Part shown: in pieces, positions 60,553 to 64,000 of the stretch
Position numbering within the stretch: the first letter of the stretch is position 1
How the letters are laid out: every line of letters begins with the position of its first letter
Assembly: GCA_910583745.1 (NCBI GenBank)
Contig: CAJTZC010000007.1
Span: 1 to 64,000, forward strand
Direction of reading: 5' to 3'
Source: an uncultured Bacilli bacterium
GTDB taxonomy: Bacteria; Bacillota_I; Bacilli_A; RF39; UBA660
DNA: 64,000 bases
Notes under the pieces: generated by a model
The model's input: the letters and a program-made list of their open reading frames with translations, nothing else
Databases searched by the model: none
Told to the model about the DNA's origin: nothing
Made by a program: the position numbers and the translations under genes

Positions 60553-60849
60553 TTATAATAAACCGCCGAGTTGCTTGCTGTAAGGACCTAGCTTATTTTC
60601 GATTTCTTTGTCAATTGCTTGAATTCCATTGTTAATGGCAATGGTAATCATGTCTGCGAGCATCTCTTTCTCTTCGTTTAAATCGCCTGTATGGGTAATT
60701 TCAATCTTGATGATTTGCTTTCTACCATTCATCGTGACTTTCACCCACTCGGATTCTCCAACGAATGTAGATTTGTATATTTCCTCCTGTTTTTTTGTGA
60801 TTTCTCTTTGCATTTTTTGGGCTTGTGCCATTATGTTTTGCACGTTCAT
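60553..60849 (-). CDS. YbaB/EbfC nucleoid-associated protein
   Basis: 98 residues: MNVQNIMAQAQKMQREI, then VTMNGRKQIIKIEI, DMITIAINNGIQAID. Dimeric DNA-binding protein that coats nucleoid DNA. It lies between dnaX and recR as usual. Confidence 0.94.
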   Translation of the reverse strand: MNVQNIMAQAQKMQREITKKQEEIYKSTFVGESEWVKVTMNGRKQIIKIEITHTGDLNEEKEMLADMITIAINNGIQAIDKEIENKLGPYSKQLGGLL

Positions 60850-60861
60850 ATTTTTTTCCTC

Positions 60862-62433
60862 CTAAGATATTTCTATTACTTTTTCTGTGAACAGCGTGTC
60901 CAGCTGTCCTTTCATCTCTGCTCCATCGTCTTTTGGTGCAGGTTCTTCTATGTATTCATATTTTATTTTCTTTATGCGATTATTTTTAAATTTTTCTTTC
61001 TGTTGTATCCATTCTTCGTTTGTGATAGCGACAACTTTTGTCGTAATTTCCTTTTTCTTAAGACTTTTCTCTATCTCTTCTCTTTTAATATTAAAGAGAT
61101 TTGCCAAAGAATCTTCTTCTGCTGTGAAAATGGTGTACTTATCTGACGCTGCAACTGGTGTGTAATTTTGTACTACTATCGTACTAATTTTTTTGTTTTC
61201 TAAGTTATTCCATATATTTAGTACTTCATTCAACGCCTCTTTGTTTACGTCCACAAAGCAGTTGTTAATCCTTATTTCGCTTAAAGAAAGAGCTTTATTT
61301 TCTTCTTCTATTGGTGGCGTCTCTCTGTCTTGTTCTCTTTTTAGCTCTAGTTTTGGTTCTGGTATTTTTGTCGATACAGTTGGATGTGGCGAACTGTTAT
61401 CTACTAAAGAATTACCGTTTATAAGTTCTAGAAAGCTTATTTTTATCATCGTAAAAACGTTTTCATTTATTCTTGCGTCGACATAGCAGCTGTTTAAGTT
61501 CCTGATTAATTTATTTAAAAGCTCAAATTTGTATCGTTTTTCTTTGCCAAGCTTAATCTGTATAGCAACATTTTCATAAAATTTTATCATCTTTTTTATA
61601 ATTTTTTGTGCGTTTGTTCCTGCATCTTCAAAACTGTCTATCGCTGAAACGATGAGCTCTGGCTTGTTTTGAACAGTTGCATTTAGCAGTTCTTCGATGT
61701 TTTTATTCGATATGATATTATAATTAGAAAGTATGCTTTCCGCCGTGATTCGAGCTGTCGTCTTGGACATTTGATCCAGTATGCTCAAAGCATCACGAAC
61801 ACAGCCTTCACTCAGTGCATAGATTTCCTCATAAGCTTCTTCATCGCACTCGATTGATTCTTCTTTACAGATATCTTTTAGATGATTTATTAAATCTACT
61901 CTATTTATCTTTTTAAAATCGTATCTTTGACATCGAGACAATATTGTAATTGGAACTTTGTATACCTCCGTAGTAGCAAGGATAAATATCGCATGCCCTG
62001 GCGGTTCCTCTAAGGTTTTAAGTAGTGCATTGAAAGCTCCGGTTGATAGCATGTGTACTTCATCAATAATATATATTTTGAATTTGGATGATGCGGGCGC
62101 TAATGTAATATTGTTTCTCAGCTCTCTGATTTCGTCTACCCCATTATTCGAAGCGGCGTCGATTTCTATTACATCTGGAGTCGTATTGAAATTTAGGCAA
62201 TTCTCACATTCTCCACAGGCTTCGCCATCTTTTAAATTAGTACAATTTATCGCTTTAGCGAGTATTTTGGCTGTCGATGTTTTACCAGTCCCACGGGGAC
62301 CAGTAAATATGTAGGCATGGGAAAAAGTATTGTTGGATACGCTATTTTTTAACGTATCTATGATGCTTTTTTGGCCTATAACTCGATTAAAATTTGAAGG
62401 CCTATATTTTCGATATAATACTTTGTATGACAT
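60862..62433 (-). CDS. dnaX: DNA polymerase III subunits gamma and tau
   Basis: 523 residues. Walker A GPRGTGKTSTAK near residue 44, zinc-binding Cys set CGECENCLNF, and Walker B IIDEVHMLS. Domain III and a short C-terminal region follow, so the tau part is small. ATG 62433 was preferred as it matches MSYKVLYRKYRP and GGAGATGG lies upstream. Heads the dnaX-ybaB-recR cluster. Confidence 0.97.
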   Translation of the reverse strand: MSYKVLYRKYRPSNFNRVIGQKSIIDTLKNSVSNNTFSHAYIFTGPRGTGKTSTAKILAKAINCTNLKDGEACGECENCLNFNTTPDVIEIDAASNNGVDEIRELRNNITLAPASSKFKIYIIDEVHMLSTGAFNALLKTLEEPPGHAIFILATTEVYKVPITILSRCQRYDFKKINRVDLINHLKDICKEESIECDEEAYEEIYALSEGCVRDALSILDQMSKTTARITAESILSNYNIISNKNIEELLNATVQNKPELIVSAIDSFEDAGTNAQKIIKKMIKFYENVAIQIKLGKEKRYKFELLNKLIRNLNSCYVDARINENVFTMIKISFLELINGNSLVDNSSPHPTVSTKIPEPKLELKREQDRETPPIEEENKALSLSEIRINNCFVDVNKEALNEVLNIWNNLENKKISTIVVQNYTPVAASDKYTIFTAEEDSLANLFNIKREEIEKSLKKKEITTKVVAITNEEWIQQKEKFKNNRIKKIKYEYIEEPAPKDDGAEMKGQLDTLFTEKVIEIS

Positions 62434-62487
62434 CTCAACCATCTCCAATTTAATTATAACAAATTGATTTTATTAAATCTAGTTTTA

Positions 62488-62910
62488 TTATCGTTTGTCT
62501 TTAAAAAATGTCTGTATATCTTTCATGTATTTCTCTTTTTCTGGCCCTTCAAATACTACTGTTTCAAAATTAGAACATTTGTATTGTTTTTTATAAGTAT
62601 AGCGGGGCACTAAATAGTAAATATTTTTTAAGCGAGCCTCCTTTATAACGGCCTTACACATATCACATGGCTCAAGAGTAATAAGCATACATTTGTTCTG
62701 TAAGTTCCATTCTTTTAATTTGCGATTCGCTTTTTCTATGGCTATGATTTCAGCGTGGTCAGTTGTTTTTTTACTTGCATTTCTTTTGTTATATCCACAG
62801 CTAATAATTCCGCTTTCATCAAATATTATCGCACTTACAGGGAACTCATCATTTTGTAGGGATTTTTCAGCTAATTTGAATAGTTTTTTCCACAGTTTGT
62901 TTTCTATCAT
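62488..62910 (-). CDS. tadA: tRNA-specific adenosine deaminase TadA
   Basis: 140 residues. Zinc ligand and proton shuttle in TTDHAEIIAIE, and the PCxxC motif in ITLEPCDMCKAVIKEA. It forms inosine at the wobble base of tRNA-Arg(ACG). ATG 62910 follows TTGGAGGAA. Located next to the SRP RNA gene, as in many Bacilli. Confidence 0.94.
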   Translation of the reverse strand: MIENKLWKKLFKLAEKSLQNDEFPVSAIIFDESGIISCGYNKRNASKKTTDHAEIIAIEKANRKLKEWNLQNKCMLITLEPCDMCKAVIKEARLKNIYYLVPRYTYKKQYKCSNFETVVFEGPEKEKYMKDIQTFFKDKR

Positions 62911-62930
62911 AGTATTCCTCCAAAATAAAA

Positions 62931-63001
62931 GCACACACGAAGTCTCATCTTATGGCTGCTATTTTCCAATCCTGACCAGGTTCGACAATTGTTCGTTGTG
63001 C
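62931..63001 (-). ncRNA. ffs: Small SRP RNA (4.5S type)
   Basis: The minus strand carries CCTGGTCAGGATTGGAAAA and then AGCAGCCATAAGATGAG. These match the tetraloop/symmetric-loop core GGTCAGG-GGAA-AGCAGCC of helix 8. The ends pair (GCACAACGAA with TTCGTGTGTGC). Total length is about 71-78 bases, at the short end for this RNA. It directs Ffh to signal peptides. A good promoter lies upstream. Confidence 0.92.
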
Positions 63002-63007
63002 GTTATA

Positions 63008-63036
63008 AGTATATCACATAGAATAGGGGAATACAA
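63008..63036 (-). promoter_or_regulatory. Promoter of the SRP RNA
   Basis: On the minus strand TTGTAT (63031-63036) and TATACT (63008-63013) are 17 bases apart. The start of transcription is predicted at about 63001, the first base of the RNA stem. Confidence 0.75.
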
Positions 63037-63043
63037 CCCAAAG

Positions 63044-63052
63044 TTTTCCACA
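63044..63052 (+). promoter_or_regulatory. DnaA-box-like TTTTCCACA
   Basis: One mismatch to the consensus TTATCCACA; near the SRP RNA promoter. Confidence 0.4.
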
Positions 63053-63068
63053 GTTATTTTTTGAAATT

Positions 63069-63082
63069 ATTTCCCGGGAAAT
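63069..63082. promoter_or_regulatory. Noc-binding site NBS1
   Basis: Perfect ATTTCCCGGGAAAT palindrome, extended by symmetric A/T flanks. Confidence 0.85.
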
Positions 63083-63124
63083 AATTTAGACAAAAAATGC
63101 AATTTGGCAAAATGGGTTTTCTGA

Positions 63125-63140
63125 TGTTCCACGTGGAACA
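63125..63140. promoter_or_regulatory. parS site 1
   Basis: TGTTCCACGTGGAACA, a fully symmetric parS. Confidence 0.9.
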
Positions 63141-63213
63141 TTTAAATCTACAATTTAATACTAAAGTATTTTATCTTTGAATCAATCATTTAAAATAGGC
63201 GATTTTATTGCTA

Positions 63214-63229
63214 TGTTCCACGTGGAACA
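63214..63229. promoter_or_regulatory. parS site 2
   Basis: TGTTCCACGTGGAACA. Confidence 0.9.
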
Positions 63230-63294
63230 TAGATAGTATATATACATGTTAAGAAGCATTTTTTAAAAATATGGCACTAAATATATGGAATTTT

Positions 63295-63308
63295 ATTTCC
63301 CAGGAAAT
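63295..63308. promoter_or_regulatory. Noc-binding site NBS2 (one mismatch)
   Basis: ATTTCCCAGGAAAT; the central G is replaced by A. Confidence 0.65.
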
Positions 63309-63385
63309 AAAATTGGCTGCACTATAGCAAAAACAATCTTTTAAAACTCACTAATAATGCGATTTCGATAACAAGTGTGCAGTAA

Positions 63386-63401
63386 TGTTCCACGTGGAAC
63401 A
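63386..63401. promoter_or_regulatory. parS site 3
   Basis: TGTTCCACGTGGAACA; begins the first copy of the duplicated module. Confidence 0.9.
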
Positions 63402-63405
63402 TTAC

Positions 63406-63414
63406 TGTGGATAA
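63406..63414 (-). promoter_or_regulatory. DnaA box
   Basis: Perfect TTATCCACA on the minus strand, four bases after parS 3. Confidence 0.75.
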
Positions 63415-63459
63415 AAAAAGATTTTTTAAATAATAATCACTAAATATGACCTCAAAATT

Positions 63460-63473
63460 ATTTCCCGGGAAAT
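63460..63473. promoter_or_regulatory. Noc-binding site NBS3
   Basis: Perfect ATTTCCCGGGAAAT. Confidence 0.85.
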
Positions 63474-63515
63474 AATTGTTCTTTTTTCGCGTTATTGAAG
63501 TATGCAATATTACAA

Positions 63516-63531
63516 TGTTCCACGTGGAACA
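63516..63531. promoter_or_regulatory. parS site 4
   Basis: TGTTCCACGTGGAACA. Confidence 0.9.
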
Positions 63532-63532
63532 T

Positions 63533-63541
63533 TGTGGAAAA
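63533..63541 (-). promoter_or_regulatory. DnaA-box-like TTTTCCACA
   Basis: One mismatch to consensus; replaces the perfect box present in the second module copy. Confidence 0.45.
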
Positions 63542-63612
63542 GTCGAAAAATTTAACATTTTTCAAACAATACATAATAAATTAAATACAAAACAGTATTT
63601 TTTACAGTTAAA

Positions 63613-63628
63613 TGTTTCACGTGAAACA
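63613..63628. promoter_or_regulatory. parS site 5
   Basis: TGTTTCACGTGAAACA, the symmetric variant. Confidence 0.9.
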
Positions 63629-63730
63629 TATAATAGGCAAGAATCTAAGCGTTTTTATAAAAATCTAATTTAATTGTACAATCGAAAAGCAAATCACTCT
63701 TCATTAAACAGTTTAACCAGGTTATAACAA

Positions 63731-63746
63731 TGTTTCACGTGGAACA
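63731..63746. promoter_or_regulatory. parS site 6
   Basis: TGTTTCACGTGGAACA; begins the second module copy. Confidence 0.9.
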
Positions 63747-63750
63747 TTGT

Positions 63751-63759
63751 TGTGGATAA
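63751..63759 (-). promoter_or_regulatory. DnaA box
   Basis: Perfect TTATCCACA on the minus strand. Confidence 0.75.
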
Positions 63760-63808
63760 AAAAAGATTTTTTAAATAATAATCAATCACTAAATATGACC
63801 TCAAAATT

Positions 63809-63822
63809 ATTTCCCGGGAAAT
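63809..63822. promoter_or_regulatory. Noc-binding site NBS4
   Basis: Perfect ATTTCCCGGGAAAT. Confidence 0.85.
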
Positions 63823-63864
63823 AATTGTTCTTTTTTCACGTTATTGAAGTATGCAATATTACAA

Positions 63865-63880
63865 TGTTCCACGTGAAACA
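63865..63880. promoter_or_regulatory. parS site 7
   Basis: TGTTCCACGTGAAACA, the classical B. subtilis parS. Confidence 0.9.
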
Positions 63881-63884
63881 TTGC

Positions 63885-63893
63885 TGTGGATAA
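63885..63893 (-). promoter_or_regulatory. DnaA box
   Basis: Perfect TTATCCACA on the minus strand. Confidence 0.75.
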
Positions 63894-63935
63894 CTTAATT
63901 TGGATTCTTAAATAAATCATTTTTGTAATAATTTT

Positions 63936-63949
63936 ATTTCCCGGGAAAT
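63936..63949. promoter_or_regulatory. Noc-binding site NBS5
   Basis: Perfect ATTTCCCGGGAAAT. Confidence 0.85.
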
Positions 63950-63989
63950 AAAACAGGATAATATATGGAATTAATTTTGTAATTTGGAA

Positions 63990-64000
63990 TGTTCCACGTG
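63990..64000. promoter_or_regulatory. parS site 8, cut by the window end
   Basis: TGTTCCACGTG reaches the window edge; the other half lies outside. Confidence 0.75.

Larger units (their letters stand above)
63386..63541. repeat. First copy of a parS-DnaA-NBS-parS-DnaA module
   Basis: About 150 bases that recur at 63731-63893 with only scattered substitutions and a four-base difference (ATCA). Site order and spacing are conserved in both copies. Confidence 0.9.
63731..63893. repeat. Second copy of the parS-DnaA-NBS-parS-DnaA module
   Basis: See 63386-63541. This copy has an extra ATCA in the AT-rich part and a perfect second DnaA box. Confidence 0.9.
63044..64000. other. Origin/centromere-like region with parS, Noc and DnaA sites
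   Basis: This gene-free stretch of about 950 bases has eight ParB-binding palindromes (one cut by the window end), five Noc palindromes and five DnaA-box-like sequences within AT-rich DNA. The combination suggests the chromosome origin and its centromere. Initiation at this exact place has not been shown. Confidence 0.75.

Noticed and set aside
63069..63949. CCCGGG palindromes as simple restriction-like sites or terminators
   Set aside because: The 14-base ATTTCCCGGGAAAT context is repeated with conserved A/T flanks, fits the Noc consensus, and has no transcripts or T runs around it.
1..64000. tRNA, rRNA or tmRNA genes
   Set aside because: No tRNA T-loop GGTTCGAATCC pattern in a cloverleaf context and no rRNA sequence were noticed on either strand.

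Overview
The window reads as a low-GC, spore-forming Bacillota chromosome, most likely a reduced Bacilli or Erysipelotrichia-like lineage. Evidence for this: AT-rich intergenic DNA, B. subtilis-like gene neighbourhoods, sporulation genes (spoVT, spoVG, yabG, yabP, yabQ, a bofA-like gene), and both ParB (parS) and Noc (NBS) recognition sites. The code is standard, since TGA ends tilS. Almost every gene lies on the minus strand. The right edge looks like an origin/centromere region, so leftward genes would be co-directional with a leftward replication fork. Genus cannot be fixed from the sequence alone. LAYOUT. 0.3-9.5 kb: argS, ung, rlmH, walJ-like hydrolase, a LysM/G5/M23 envelope endopeptidase, dnaB, rplI, a small membrane protein, and the rpsF-ssb-rpsR operon with its promoter and a likely S6:S18 leader. 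9.7-13.9 kb: an AbgT transporter, a DUF951 protein, an MscS channel and the segregation pair parB/parA. 14-17.3 kb: tilS-ftsH without hprT between them. 17.4-23 kb: two lipoproteins, an SDR, a DMT permease, a PUA/ASCH-like protein and an ABC-F protein. The ABC-F gene sits behind a leader peptide and mutually exclusive hairpins. 23.2-28.9 kb: rpsI, rplM, truA, then two decayed ECF-type ATPases standing where ecfA2/ecfA1 normally lie (ecfT is missing), a Crp-like regulator, and a divergent ATP-cone protein that looks like anaerobic ribonucleotide reductase without its glycyl-radical end. 28.9-32 kb: a DUF6020-like membrane protein, divIC, yabQ, yabP, spoVG. 32.1-37.3 kb: an accessory cassette with a small secreted protein, an ABC ATPase, split FtsX-type permeases and a decayed permease copy. 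37.5-38.5 kb: veg and yabG. 38.8-48.4 kb: an accessory island that separates yabG from ksgA. It holds an IS110 element, two exported or membrane proteins, a membrane-bound XRE regulator, a large surface protein, and three tandem coiled-coil membrane paralogues (one frameshifted). 48.4-62.9 kb: an HD-GYP protein, then the conserved ksgA, 3D protein, tatD, metG (with T-box), spoVT, mfd, pth, trmN6-like, ricT, holB, bofA-like, recR, ybaB, dnaX and tadA run. 62.9-64 kb: a very short SRP RNA, then about 950 bp without genes that carries eight parS sites (one cut by the window end), five Noc sites and five DnaA boxes. Part of this block is an internal 150-bp duplication. The core genes form replication, translation and sporulation operons. 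The most unusual items are the composite ParB/Noc/DnaA region, the decayed ECF pair beside an RNR-like pseudoenzyme, the ABC-F attenuator, the secreted-protein/ABC cassette and the coiled-coil membrane paralogue array.
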